47,501 nt of DNA from Clostridia bacterium (GTDB lineage Bacteria; Bacillota; Clostridia; Christensenellales; Aristaeellaceae), in the NCBI GenBank assembly GCA_017547285.1, contig JAFYQB010000046.1:1-47501 (forward strand). Direction: 5' to 3'. Shown in pieces: positions 1-8,656 of the stretch; position 1 is the stretch's first letter; each line of letters starts with the position of its first letter. The notes under the pieces were generated by a model. The model saw only the letters and a list, made by a program, of their open reading frames with translations, did not search any database and had not been told where the DNA came from. The translations under genes were made by a program, and so were the position numbers.

Positions 1-1025
1 ACCATCAGGGGCATATGGGACTCCAGCAGCTTCATACGGGCAGCACGGGTCTTGTGGCTCAACAGAAGCCCTGCGGGCATGCGCTGCGGATAGGCGTCCT
101 CATGACCGAAGAGACCCATGGCTGTTTTGGCATCGCAGCGCAGCTGGGAATCATGAAAACCAAGCAGCTGGGCAAAACGGGCTGCTGTGGTTCCGGGCAG
201 AGCGTCCGCGGGCAAGCGAAGCAGGCTTTGAGGCTGGCTTTGAACAGGCCAAAGGAATGCCTGGTGCATGGCCATAATGGAATAACCGGACATATAGGCG
301 GACATGGAAAGATTTTCGTTTTCCAGTACATCGCCTTCCAGCAGAAAACGAACCGGGCCAAACAGAAGATGCGGATCAATCACCATTGTTTTAACAGGCC
401 CGGACGCGCATACCAGCGCAAGGCCGCGGCCGATCAGCACGCTTCCGTCTTCCCGCACTTCTTTCAGAGCAGGAAGATGTGCCTGTGAAGTGGCTGCAGC
501 TGCCGTTTTCAGGTGACGAAGCTGGGGAAGTATCCCGCGTGAAGCTGCTTTGACGGCCAATCCAGCTCTTTTCTGCACAGCAGGAGCCAACTGGCGCAGC
601 GCGGCAAGACGGCTGCCCGTGACGGTGGGAACACGAATGGTATCGCCGTCCGGCGAAGCTTCGTTGTCCGCTGCAGGGGCGGGTGTAAGGCTGGCAGTCA
701 GCAGCGTGTATTTGTCAAAGCGGCGCCACAGACCGTAAAGCAAAGCATCCCAGCGGGGCCTGAATGCATGCGGGCCGGTCAGGAACAGAAAATGGGTTTC
801 GCTTGTCAGACAGGCAACAGCGCCGCTCAGACCCTGTACTGCATCATAATAAAGCGGTTCTGCCCCTTCCGGCAGATCGGGCACAAAACCCTCCATGGTA
901 TGGGGCAACGCAAAGGCCAGTCCGGAGGGCCTGGAGGCGTTTGCGACAGCGCGCGCAATGGTTTCCGCAGCCGCCTGCGCCGTGACCGGCGGTGCAAGAA
1001 TGATCATTATCCGGGCGGTAAACAA
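1..1025 (-). CDS. Glycosyltransferase-like protein, 3' end outside the window
   Basis: The frame stays open from a TTG at 1025 to the window edge, about 341 codons, with no stop seen. The TTG is chosen because AAGGAG lies 10 bases upstream; an in-frame ATG at 1007 has no ribosome site. The N-terminus reads MIILAPPVTAQAAAETIARA. Further on come LFLTGPHAFRPRWDALLYGL and a later stretch, LLFGPVRFLLEGDVLENENL, followed by an aromatic-rich segment. This order vaguely recalls the GlcNAc-type GT-A glycosyltransferases (GtfA-like, PF11397), in which an SHxRF-like strand is followed by a substrate loop and an FFGEE-like motif. The match is by eye and weak. No signal peptide or membrane segment is seen. 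It has its own promoter and is transcribed away from the next gene. The coding frame is real; the function is a guess. Confidence 0.6.
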   Translation of the reverse strand, partial: MFTARIMIILAPPVTAQAAAETIARAVANASRPSGLAFALPHTMEGFVPDLPEGAEPLYYDAVQGLSGAVACLTSETHFLFLTGPHAFRPRWDALLYGLWRRFDKYTLLTASLTPAPAADNEASPDGDTIRVPTVTGSRLAALRQLAPAVQKRAGLAVKAASRGILPQLRHLKTAAAATSQAHLPALKEVREDGSVLIGRGLALVCASGPVKTMVIDPHLLFGPVRFLLEGDVLENENLSMSAYMSGYSIMAMHQAFLWPVQSQPQSLLRLPADALPGTTAARFAQLLGFHDSQLRCDAKTAMGLFGHEDAYPQRMPAGLLLSHKTRAARMKLLESHMPLM

Positions 1026-1062
1026 TTGCGCACATCTCCTTCTCGGGTTTCCATGTAACTAT

Positions 1063-1092
1063 ATTATAGTAGAAAGACTGCGCGTGCGTCAA
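1063..1092 (-). promoter_or_regulatory. Sigma-A promoter of the glycosyltransferase-like gene
   Basis: On the minus strand TTGACG (1087-1092) is followed after 18 bases by TATAAT (1063-1068). The expected transcript start lies a few tens of bases before the TTG start codon at 1025. It is back-to-back with the promoter at 1118-1146. Confidence 0.7.
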
Positions 1093-1117
1093 GAAAACAG
1101 GACGCCAAATTGCTTGA

Positions 1118-1146
1118 TTGACACGTGCGGTCTGTTCATGTATGAT
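1118..1146 (+). promoter_or_regulatory. Sigma-A promoter of the secreted-protein gene
   Basis: TTGACA (1118-1123), a 17-base spacer and TATGAT (1141-1146) make a near-consensus promoter. The start codon is at 1345, which gives an untranslated leader of about 190 bases. Confidence 0.75.
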
Positions 1147-1344
1147 ATCTTTAATGAAGACTTGCCATACGTTGAAGATACGTTTTTTTGTTGGAGCGCA
1201 AAGCAATGCGCTGATGCAGCCAAACGGACATTTCAATCGGTTTGTGCATGTTTCTGTCTGAAAAGGGATGAAATGTATTCTCCGATGCGTTATACTGTCT
1301 GTGCTGAGAGGATACAGCATGCGATGAAATAAGGAGGGGACATT
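1147..1344 (+). other. Long untranslated leader, no recognised element
   Basis: This is the second half of the 319-base gene-free gap between 1025 and 1345. I see no riboswitch core, terminator or ribosome-site-bearing small frame. The only motif is the AAGGAGGGGA ribosome site just before 1345. Confidence 0.4.
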
Positions 1345-2757
1345 ATGTTTCGTAAGTGGATGACGGTTTTTCTTTGCCTGATGCTGTCTGTCATGTTGCC
1401 CGTGACAGCTTTGGCGGATACACAGCACACCATTTCGGTTGTTCCGGGAGCGCTGCTGGCTGATCAGACCGCTGTGGCTGATCTGCTGGATGGGCTTGCG
1501 CTGCGTGTAACAGAGGGGGAAAGCAGCGGAGCGCTGACAGTGCTTTTGAACAATCAGCCAATGGTAACGCTGGGGCTGAAAGCGGATGAAACAGGCCTGT
1601 ATGCCAGCAGCGAGCTTCTGGGCGACGGCGTGTTTTATGCAACATGGGACGATTGCTTCGCATTTTTGAGCGATGTGCTGGTTGCTCCCATGGGTGAAAT
1701 CGGCATGGATGAAGCTATACTGCAGGAGATGGAAACGGCGTTTGCTGAAGCCCAAAACGTCATTGCAGATGCCCTTGCGGCGGGGCCGGAGGCGGCTGTG
1801 AAGCCCGTTGCGCCTGCTGCGTTGGAGGAAAGTCTGAAGCAGGTGGAAGCGATGTTTCCGGATGATCCTGCCATGATGGATTACGTCAAGGGAGTGTATG
1901 AAAACATCACCATCGAGGCGGGCAGCTTTGCCGATGAGAACCGCGACACTGCCGATCAGAAGTACCGTATGGCGATGGATGAAACCGATCTGGTGGTCCT
2001 CTGCGAAACCCAGTACATGAAGAGGGCGCTGAGAGAAGCCCTGGCAGTGGAAATGGCCGGTGCCAGCGAAGCGGAATTGGACAGCGCAGTGGAAAATGCA
2101 CTGGCTGAAGTGAAGAAGTTTTATGAGGAAAGCGGCTTTGAGATGGTAGTGGAGATGTACACGCTCAACGCCGGACAGACGCTGGCGGGTCTGGACATGA
2201 TTGTCAACATGAATGCCGAAGCGGCTGAACAGGGTGCGGTACAGATGGCGGGACAGTATGACCGGCTGACGGAAGAAACCGGCGTTTCTTACAAGGCGGA
2301 CGCTGCGATTGCCGCAGAGGGTGAAACGGTGAAATTTGCCTTTGAACTGCAGCAGGCTGATAATGGCATAAGCGAGGGCATGCTGGGGCTGCTGGCCGAC
2401 GGAGAAGAAGCCGTGATTCTGTACAGGAGCGAGAAAAAGGCGGAGGAAACCTGTGAGCACAGCTTTGACCTGTATCTCCGCAGCGGTGCAACGGCCATTC
2501 TGGAGCCTGCCGCAAGTGCACGGCCTGTGATCGGCCTGAAGATGAGGACGGAGCCTGCCTCTGCTGAAACGCTTGCCGCGCTGGAAAATGCCGCTGCTGA
2601 AACCAGCGTTGATGTGTTCAGGCTTTCGGAAAAGCAGCTGAAGGAGCTGACCAATCAGATTATACTGAACGCAACGCAGCTTCTTTATACCGCACTTGGC
2701 CAGCTGCCCACCAGCGTGCTGCAGCTGATGATGGGCAGCGGAATGATGGGACGGTAA
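1345..2757 (+). CDS. Secreted protein of unknown function
   Basis: This is a 470-residue protein with a clear Sec signal peptide: positively charged MFRKW, a hydrophobic core to about residue 20, and a likely cleavage after ALA (residues 22-24). The mature part is acidic and alanine-rich. A helical, glutamate-rich middle (residues about 120-260) is followed by a part with alternating short strands and helices. No catalytic motif, lipobox, wall anchor or membrane segment is visible. The start is fixed by AAGGAGGGGA eight bases upstream. It stands alone between its own promoter and a terminator. I do not recognise a family. An exported substrate-binding or envelope-associated role is possible but not shown. 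Confidence 0.85.
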   Translation: MFRKWMTVFLCLMLSVMLPVTALADTQHTISVVPGALLADQTAVADLLDGLALRVTEGESSGALTVLLNNQPMVTLGLKADETGLYASSELLGDGVFYATWDDCFAFLSDVLVAPMGEIGMDEAILQEMETAFAEAQNVIADALAAGPEAAVKPVAPAALEESLKQVEAMFPDDPAMMDYVKGVYENITIEAGSFADENRDTADQKYRMAMDETDLVVLCETQYMKRALREALAVEMAGASEAELDSAVENALAEVKKFYEESGFEMVVEMYTLNAGQTLAGLDMIVNMNAEAAEQGAVQMAGQYDRLTEETGVSYKADAAIAAEGETVKFAFELQQADNGISEGMLGLLADGEEAVILYRSEKKAEETCEHSFDLYLRSGATAILEPAASARPVIGLKMRTEPASAETLAALENAAAETSVDVFRLSEKQLKELTNQIILNATQLLYTALGQLPTSVLQLMMGSGMMGR

Positions 2758-2775
2758 CAAAGGAATAACGGATTC

Positions 2776-2811
2776 AAAAAGCAGGAGTGGAAATATGCCA
2801 CTCCTGCTTTC
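2776..2811 (+). terminator. Intrinsic terminator after the secreted-protein gene
   Basis: A perfect ten-pair stem (2781-2790 with 2798-2807), a seven-base loop, flanking A-run and trailing T-run. It lies 20 bases past the stop at 2757. Confidence 0.8.
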
Positions 2812-3004
2812 ATAAACATGCGTATATTTGATGACGCAGCGCAGGGTTAAACGGCAAGTATGCCTGACTGAAACGCTTGAGCGCAAGCACGGTCCGCTGG
2901 GACAAAGCCGTCAAAGGCCAGAGAGCGGTTTAATCCATCGTCAGAACGCTGTTAAGCTCAGACAAAACATTCTTACTCATTTTCTCTTTCTGCATCCCGC
3001 AAGT
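2812..3004. other. Gene-free stretch between two convergent terminators
   Basis: About 190 bases between the terminators of the plus-strand secreted-protein gene and of upp. I see no frame with a convincing ribosome site and no RNA motif here. Confidence 0.4.
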
Positions 3005-3043
3005 AAAAAACGATTCCGGAGCGACGAAGAAGCCCCGGAATCG
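3002..3043 (-). terminator. Intrinsic terminator of upp
   Basis: On the minus strand CGATTCCGG (3035-3043) pairs perfectly with CCGGAATCG (3011-3019), followed by TTTTTT. It begins about ten bases past the upp stop. Confidence 0.85.
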
Positions 3044-3053
3044 GATAAGCTGT

Positions 3054-3728
<675 letters not shown>

Positions 3729-3758
3729 CTATCGGCATCTACTGCCTTGATCCTCTAT

Positions 3759-3787
3759 ATTATAGGGGATTCAGACAGTGTTTTCAA
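3759..3787 (-). promoter_or_regulatory. Sigma-A promoter of upp
   Basis: On the minus strand TTGAAA (3782-3787), 17 bases, then a perfect TATAAT (3759-3764), about 75 bases before the upp start. Confidence 0.75.
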
Positions 3788-3849
3788 GGGAAAATCAGCT
3801 GTTTTTGCTGTTTTTTTGCCTTCTTTGCGTTTGGAAAGCCGTGCTTTGC

Positions 3850-3878
3850 TTGACACTTTGTTTGCCAAGTGATATTCT
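3850..3878 (+). promoter_or_regulatory. Sigma-A promoter of the sugar-transferase/galE operon
   Basis: TTGACA (3850-3855), 17 bases, TATTCT (3873-3878), upstream of the start at 3949. It drives three plus-strand genes that end at the terminator at 7398. Confidence 0.7.
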
Positions 3879-3948
3879 AATACAGATAGATAAGAATGCT
3901 GCGGACAACCGTCTGCATGTGATATTCCACTTGTCCGGAGGCTATTCC

Positions 3949-5400
3949 ATGCAACGCAAACGCTTTTATGCCACCCAGCTGATGAGGCTTGGATTTCAGG
4001 CATTGCTGTATATTTTGATTTTTGCAGCCTATTTTGGCATGCTGTCCATTACCAATGTTGCCATTCTGAATGTCAGCCGTACTGCGGCGGCAACCATGGC
4101 CACCTTTGCCGTTTCCCTGCTGATGCTGACGACTGTATACGGCGGCTTTGAGGTCGAACACAAAAAGAAACGAACGGTTTTTGCCAACCTTTGTCTGGCA
4201 ACGTTTTTTACAGATCTGATCACCTATGTGATTCTGCAGATCATGAACACCAACCCCAACAACCCCGAGGCCAACGCGACCATGGTTCTGTGGGGCGAGG
4301 ATCTGGCGCTGATGGCAGGCGCGTTCATCCTGCAGATCGGCATCATCTATTTCCTGACATCCATGGGGTTCCGATGCTATTACCGCATCAATCCTGTGCA
4401 GGATTGCTGTATTATCACCTCCTCTCAGGAAATGGCGGCGCATGTTGCCACCAAGATGAGCGCCTTTGGCCGGAAATTCAACCTGACAGAAGTGGTGCAT
4501 TATGAATGCCCGGACGTGCGGCAGACCATTCGCCGGCATGAAGTGATCTTTCTGGCCGGCATTCCCGATACGGAGGAAGCCGCTCTTCAGTCCTATTGTT
4601 ATAAGCATCACAAGATCATCTACCTTCTGGCTGAACTGGAAGATGTGGTGATCTCCACTGCCCACCAGACGATTATGGATGATACGGCTTTTCTGTACAT
4701 CCGCCCAATGGTTCCTACGCTGACGCAGCGTGCGGCCAAACGTACCTGCGATATCGTAATCAGCCTGTTTGGCCTGATCATCACCAGCCCGGTTATGCTC
4801 GTTACATGGCTGGCGCTGAAATGCAGCGGCAACGGTTCACCCTTTTTCCGTCAGAAACGTGCTACACTGAATGGCATGGTGTTTGAAATCATCAAATTCC
4901 GTACCATGTACGAGGACAGTGCAGCCGTATCTGCCCGTGAGAACGACGACCGCGTTACTCCGCTTGGACATTTCCTGCGCAAATACCGCATTGATGAGCT
5001 TCCTCAGCTGTTTAATGTGCTGCGCGGAGAAATGAGCCTGGTGGGCCCTCGTCCTGAAATGCTGGAAAATGTGGACCGTTATACCCGTGAGGTTCCTGAG
5101 TTCAGGTACCGCCAGCAAATGAAAGCCGGTCTGACCGGGCTTGCGCAAATCGAGGGCAAATACAACACCAGCCCCAAGGACAAAGCCATTCTGGATCTGC
5201 TCTACATCGAAAACTTTTCACTTGCATATGATTTCAAGCTGCTGCTGCGCACGCTGACCATTTTCTTCCGCCGTGACAGCACAGAAGGTTTTCATAACCG
5301 CAAGGCGCCCTGTCCGGCTATGCGCGTAACTGCGCTGGATCAGGCGTCCGTTCCTTCCGATGCTCCCAGCGTGGATTCTGACCAAAGGATCGCGCTGTAA
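3949..5400 (+). CDS. Polyprenyl-phosphate sugar phosphotransferase (exopolysaccharide initiation)
   Basis: This is a 483-residue membrane enzyme that moves a sugar-1-phosphate from a nucleotide sugar to undecaprenyl phosphate. It starts at the ATG with CCGGAGG eight bases upstream; the frame is open further upstream but lacks a ribosome site. Residues about 10-150 hold several hydrophobic segments, then a central CoA-binding-like region. The C-terminal bacterial sugar-transferase domain (PF02397) is complete: KRTCDIVISLFGLII membrane helix, FRQKRATLNGMVFEIIKFRTM, RKYRIDELPQLFNVLRGEMS, LVGPRPE and AGLTGLAQIEGKYN. The next two genes make or modify nucleotide sugars, so the operon likely feeds a surface polysaccharide. 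The donor sugar cannot be read from sequence. Confidence 0.92.
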   Translation: MQRKRFYATQLMRLGFQALLYILIFAAYFGMLSITNVAILNVSRTAAATMATFAVSLLMLTTVYGGFEVEHKKKRTVFANLCLATFFTDLITYVILQIMNTNPNNPEANATMVLWGEDLALMAGAFILQIGIIYFLTSMGFRCYYRINPVQDCCIITSSQEMAAHVATKMSAFGRKFNLTEVVHYECPDVRQTIRRHEVIFLAGIPDTEEAALQSYCYKHHKIIYLLAELEDVVISTAHQTIMDDTAFLYIRPMVPTLTQRAAKRTCDIVISLFGLIITSPVMLVTWLALKCSGNGSPFFRQKRATLNGMVFEIIKFRTMYEDSAAVSARENDDRVTPLGHFLRKYRIDELPQLFNVLRGEMSLVGPRPEMLENVDRYTREVPEFRYRQQMKAGLTGLAQIEGKYNTSPKDKAILDLLYIENFSLAYDFKLLLRTLTIFFRRDSTEGFHNRKAPCPAMRVTALDQASVPSDAPSVDSDQRIAL

Positions 5401-5446
5401 GCTGACATACACGTTCACCAATTCATTAACGAAAGGGAAGATAACT

Positions 5447-6349
5447 ATGGATAAGACCTTGGTAATCATGGCAGCTGGCATGGGTTCCCGTTACGGCGGC
5501 AATAAGCAGATCGACGGTATGGGCCCCAACAATGAAGTGCTGATGCTCTACTCCATCTATGATGCGATCAACGCCGGCTTCACGAAGGTCGTATTCATCA
5601 TCAAGCGTGCCTTCGAAGCTCGCTTCCGCGAGTCTGTCGGCGATATCGTGAAGGACAAGATCAAGGTTGAGTATGCCTTCCAGGAACTGAGTGATCTGCC
5701 TGAAGGCACCGTCCCCGCCGAGCGCGTGAAGCCCCTGGGTACCGTTCACGCCATTCTCAGCGCCAAGGACCTGGTTCACGAGCCCTTCGCCGTGCTGAAC
5801 GCTGATGACTATTACGGCACCTCTGCTTTCAAGACCATGTCCGAGCATCTGGAAAAGCTGCGCCCCGAGCAGAACGGCTGCATGGTTGGCTACTATCTGA
5901 AGAACACCGTCAGCGAAAACGGCCACGTTACCCGCGGCGTGTGTACCACCGATGATGAAGGCTGCCTGGCTTCTGTTACCGAAACCTACAAGATTCAGCC
6001 CTTCCCGGACGGCACCATCCGTGACACCGAAAAGGATCCCAACGGCGTGATCCTGGATCCCGAGTGCCTGGTCAGCATGAACTTCTTCGGCTTCACTCCC
6101 TGGCTGTTCGAAAAGGGTCAGGAGCGCTTCGACAAGTTCCTGAAGTCCCTGAGCCCCACCGAAATGAAGGCCGAGTACGTACTGCCTGTGCTGGTCGACC
6201 AGCTGATGCATGAGGATGGCCTGAAGGTTGATATGCTCTCCACCGACGCTGTGTGGTTTGGCGTTACCTATCAGGAAGATAAGCCCTACGTGCAGGCTGA
6301 GCTGAAGAAGATGCACGAGAATGGCACCTATCCCGAAAAGCTGTTCTAA
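5447..6349 (+). CDS. Sugar nucleotidyltransferase-like protein
   Basis: This 300-residue protein has the NTP-transferase fold: the N-terminal VIMAAGMGSRYGGNKQ is the nucleotide-binding signature (consensus G-x-G-x-R with a later Lys/Gln). LGTVHAILSAKD and VLNADDYYG supply the G-T and metal-binding Asp motifs. It is cytoplasmic, with no signal peptide. The start at 5447 follows AAAGGGAAG; an earlier in-frame start at 5360 would overlap the sugar transferase and has no ribosome site. Codon use is strongly C-ending (ATC, TTC, AAG), suggesting high expression. It lies 46 bases after the sugar transferase and 22 bases before galE, so it probably activates a sugar-1-phosphate for the same pathway. 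The substrate is unknown. Confidence 0.85.
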   Translation: MDKTLVIMAAGMGSRYGGNKQIDGMGPNNEVLMLYSIYDAINAGFTKVVFIIKRAFEARFRESVGDIVKDKIKVEYAFQELSDLPEGTVPAERVKPLGTVHAILSAKDLVHEPFAVLNADDYYGTSAFKTMSEHLEKLRPEQNGCMVGYYLKNTVSENGHVTRGVCTTDDEGCLASVTETYKIQPFPDGTIRDTEKDPNGVILDPECLVSMNFFGFTPWLFEKGQERFDKFLKSLSPTEMKAEYVLPVLVDQLMHEDGLKVDMLSTDAVWFGVTYQEDKPYVQAELKKMHENGTYPEKLF

Positions 6350-6371
6350 GTTTGAAGGAGATATCTGTTCT

Positions 6372-7391
6372 ATGAAGATTCTGCTTACCGGCGGCGCCGG
6401 CTTTATCGGTTCCCATACCTATGTCGAGCTGTTCAATGCGGGACACGAGGCTGTAATTGTGGATAATTTCTACAACGCCAGCCCCCGTGTGCTGGAACGT
6501 TTGGAAACCATTACCGGCAAACCTGTTACCTGCTATCAGGTGGATGTGTGCGACGAAGCTGCGCTGGAGGAAGTTTTCAGCAAGCATGACTTTGACGCGG
6601 TGATTCACTTTGCCGGCTACAAGGCTGTTGGTGAGAGTGTTGCCAAACCCCTGGAATACTATCACAACAACCTGGAGTCCACGATCGTGCTGTGCAATGT
6701 TATGCGCAAGCATGGCGTAAAGCGCATTGTGTTCAGTTCGTCCGCAACGGTTTATGGTATGTCCGATACCATGCCTCTGGTGGAAACCATGCCTACCGGC
6801 TGTACCAATCCTTATGGCTGGACCAAGTACATGAACGAGCAGATCCTGCGCGATGTGGCTGTAGCCAATCCCGACTGGGCAGTGGCGCTGCTGCGTTACT
6901 TCAATCCCATTGGCGCTCATGAGAGCGGTCTGATCGGCGAGGATCCTGTGGGTATTCCCAACAACCTGATGCCCTATGTAACGCAGGTTGCTTCCGGCAA
7001 GCGCGAAAAGCTGAGCGTATTCGGCAACGATTATGATACTCCTGATGGTACTGGCGTACGTGATTACATTCATGTCGTGGATCTTGCCAGGGGTCATGTA
7101 GCTGCCTGCGAATACCTGAAGGAAAACGCTGGCTGTGATGTATTCAATCTGGGCACCGGCAACGGCGTCAGCGTACTGGAGCTGGTTCATACCTTTGGCC
7201 GAGTAAACGATATGGAAATTCCATACCAGATTGTTGCTCGCCGTCCTGGTGATGTTGCCCGCTGCTATGCGGATGCCAGCAAGGCAAAAGAAAAGCTTGG
7301 CTGGTCCGCTGAGAAAAATCTTGAAGATATGTGCCGCGACTCGTGGCGCTGGCAGAGCAGGAATCCCAACGGATATCGTGAAGAAGAATAA
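6372..7391 (+). CDS. galE: UDP-glucose 4-epimerase
   Basis: This is a 339-residue short-chain dehydrogenase-type epimerase that interconverts UDP-glucose and UDP-galactose with bound NAD. The N-terminal TGGAGFIGSH is the NAD-binding Rossmann motif. FSSSATVYG contains the catalytic Ser and NPYGWTKYMNEQ holds the Tyr-x-x-x-Lys pair. LRYFNPIGAH and the C-terminal RRPGDVA are also family signatures. Length is typical. The start at 6372 has GAAGGAG upstream. It is the last gene of the operon that begins at 3949 and is followed directly by a strong terminator, so it likely supplies UDP-galactose for surface sugars. Confidence 0.96.
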   Translation: MKILLTGGAGFIGSHTYVELFNAGHEAVIVDNFYNASPRVLERLETITGKPVTCYQVDVCDEAALEEVFSKHDFDAVIHFAGYKAVGESVAKPLEYYHNNLESTIVLCNVMRKHGVKRIVFSSSATVYGMSDTMPLVETMPTGCTNPYGWTKYMNEQILRDVAVANPDWAVALLRYFNPIGAHESGLIGEDPVGIPNNLMPYVTQVASGKREKLSVFGNDYDTPDGTGVRDYIHVVDLARGHVAACEYLKENAGCDVFNLGTGNGVSVLELVHTFGRVNDMEIPYQIVARRPGDVARCYADASKAKEKLGWSAEKNLEDMCRDSWRWQSRNPNGYREEE

Positions 7392-7397
7392 TTCAGA

Positions 7398-7433
7398 AGC
7401 CCATTCATCAGTTCCTGATGAATGGGCTTTTTG
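7398..7433 (+). terminator. Intrinsic terminator after galE
   Basis: A 14-pair perfect stem (7398-7411 with 7415-7428), a three-base loop and a T-run, seven bases past the stop. Confidence 0.88.
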
Positions 7434-7562
7434 ATTTGTTTGTTATTCGATTTTTTTCTGCGTGGCCTGCGGACGGTAAACTTTAATGATAATGCTCCTG
7501 ATATACCGCTTTCGCCTTTTCCAGGATCAACCAAATTTGTTGGCGCTTCAAACCGCAAAACA

Positions 7563-7602
7563 GCAAACAAAAACCCCTTTGCCGGAAAAACCAGCAAAGG
7601 GG
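7563..7602 (-). terminator. Intrinsic terminator of rplM-rpsI
   Basis: On the minus strand CCCCTTTGC (7594-7602) pairs with GCAAAGGGG (7574-7582), followed by TTTTTGTTTG. It starts about 25 bases past the rpsI stop. The 130 bases between it and the galE terminator hold nothing I can identify. Confidence 0.85.
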
Positions 7603-7625
7603 AGTTTGACCACTTGAAAGGAAGA

Positions 7626-8018
7626 TTAGCGCTTGCTGAACTGCGGAGCGCGACGGGCGGCCTTCAGACCGTACTTCTTACGTTCCTTCATACGAGGATC
7701 GCGGGTGAGGAAGCCAGCCTTCTTGAGGCTCTCACGAAGATCGGGGTTGGCCTTGATCAGCGCGCGGCTGATGCCGTGACGGATAGCGCCAGCCTGACCG
7801 GCCAGACCGCCACCGCGCACATTGATGATGATGTCCATGTCAGCACCGGCCTTGGTGAGCTCCAGGGGCTGACGGGCAGTCATCTTCAGCGTTTCCAGAC
7901 CGAAATAGTTGTCCAGTTCACGCTTGTTAACCAGAATCTTACCGTCGCCGGCGACCAAACGGACACGGGCGATCGCCGTCTTACGACGACCAACGGCATT
8001 GTACTCAACTTTCGCCAT
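7626..8018 (-). CDS. rpsI: Ribosomal protein S9
   Basis: This is a 130-residue small-subunit protein. The N-terminal [18 protein letters not shown] and the glycine-rich [22 protein letters not shown] are S9 signatures. The C-terminus [12 protein letters not shown] is the tail that reaches the P-site tRNA in the family and ends in the usual Ser-Lys-Arg. It starts 20 bases after rplM on the same transcript, the universal bacterial L13-S9 order. Codon use is strongly biased, as expected for a ribosomal gene. Confidence 0.99.
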   Translation of the reverse strand: MAKVEYNAVGRRKTAIARVRLVAGDGKILVNKRELDNYFGLETLKMTARQPLELTKAGADMDIIINVRGGGLAGQAGAIRHGISRALIKANPDLRESLKKAGFLTRDPRMKERKKYGLKAARRAPQFSKR

Positions 8019-8038
8019 GATGTTTCGCTCCTTTGTCC

Positions 8039-8470
8039 TTACTTGATGACCAGCACTTCGGGCTGCTGAGCGGCATGCTCATGCTCGGAGCCGGCATATA
8101 CCTTCATTTTCTTCGCCATCTTGCGGCCGAGGGGGCCCTTGGGCAACATGCCGATTACAGCGTGCTGGATAGCGAACTCGGGCTTTTCGTTCAAAAGACG
8201 GCGATAGGGGGTTTCCTTCAGGCCGCCAACGAAGCCGCTGTGCTTGTAATAGATCTTCTGATCAAGCTTCTTGCCGGTCAGAACGACCTTGTCGGCATTC
8301 AGGATGATCACATAATCACCGGTGTCCACGTGGGGAGTATAGGTAGGCTTGTTCTTGCCGCGCAGAATGCTGGCAACCTGGCTGGCCAGACGGCCCAGCA
8401 CTACGCCTTCGGCGTCCACAACGTACCACTTGCGCTGTACGTCGGAGGCCTTCGCCATGTACGTCTTCAA
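8039..8470 (-). CDS. rplM: Ribosomal protein L13
   Basis: This 143-residue large-subunit protein is read from a TTG start, giving [19 protein letters not shown], which aligns with the standard L13 N-terminus. AAGGAGG lies eight bases upstream of the TTG. A longer frame beginning at 8515 would add residues that L13 does not have. [20 protein letters not shown] and [19 protein letters not shown] are family motifs. It is the first gene of the rplM-rpsI operon, with its own promoter and a structured leader that may provide autogenous control. Confidence 0.98.
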   Translation of the reverse strand: MKTYMAKASDVQRKWYVVDAEGVVLGRLASQVASILRGKNKPTYTPHVDTGDYVIILNADKVVLTGKKLDQKIYYKHSGFVGGLKETPYRRLLNEKPEFAIQHAVIGMLPKGPLGRKMAKKMKVYAGSEHEHAAQQPEVLVIK

Positions 8471-8588
8471 CTTGGTATCCTCCTTCAAGGGGTGTCTGTG
8501 TGTCAGTTGCGGCATTTGATGGTCAGCAAATGCTCGCCGGGTTACAATAGCATTCCGGGGCTAGCGGAGTCTATTGATGCCAAAGATT
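8471..8588 (-). promoter_or_regulatory. Structured rplM leader, candidate L13-type autoregulatory leader
   Basis: Reading the minus strand from the promoter, CAATAG (8571-8576) can pair with CTATTG (8545-8550) and GCATTTG (8527-8533) with CAAATGC (8512-8518). The ribosome site follows. Bacillota rplM transcripts are known to carry an L13 leader; whether this one fits that covariance model needs a search. Confidence 0.45.
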
Positions 8589-8617
8589 ATTCTACTAAAA
8601 CTTGCTCTGTATGTCAA
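8589..8617 (-). promoter_or_regulatory. Sigma-A promoter of rplM-rpsI
   Basis: On the minus strand TTGACA (8612-8617), 17 bases, TAGAAT (8589-8594), about 120 bases upstream of the rplM start. Confidence 0.78.
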
Positions 8618-8656
8618 TAGTTTCGGCACACAATTTTGATGTTTTTTCTTGAAAAA

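Noticed and set aside
1153..1260. 35-codon frame in the leader of the secreted-protein gene
   Set aside because: No ribosome site precedes its ATG and the composition is not peptide-like in any informative way.
844..2886. 680-codon open frame on the minus strand
   Set aside because: It runs antisense through the secreted-protein gene, has no ribosome site, and its residues are compositionally odd (His, Arg, Gln rich). It is a shadow of high-GC codon use.
2946..2997. Short minus-strand frame MSKNVLSELNSVLTMD past the upp terminator
   Set aside because: Its ribosome site is weak and it has no promoter of its own. Too short to claim.
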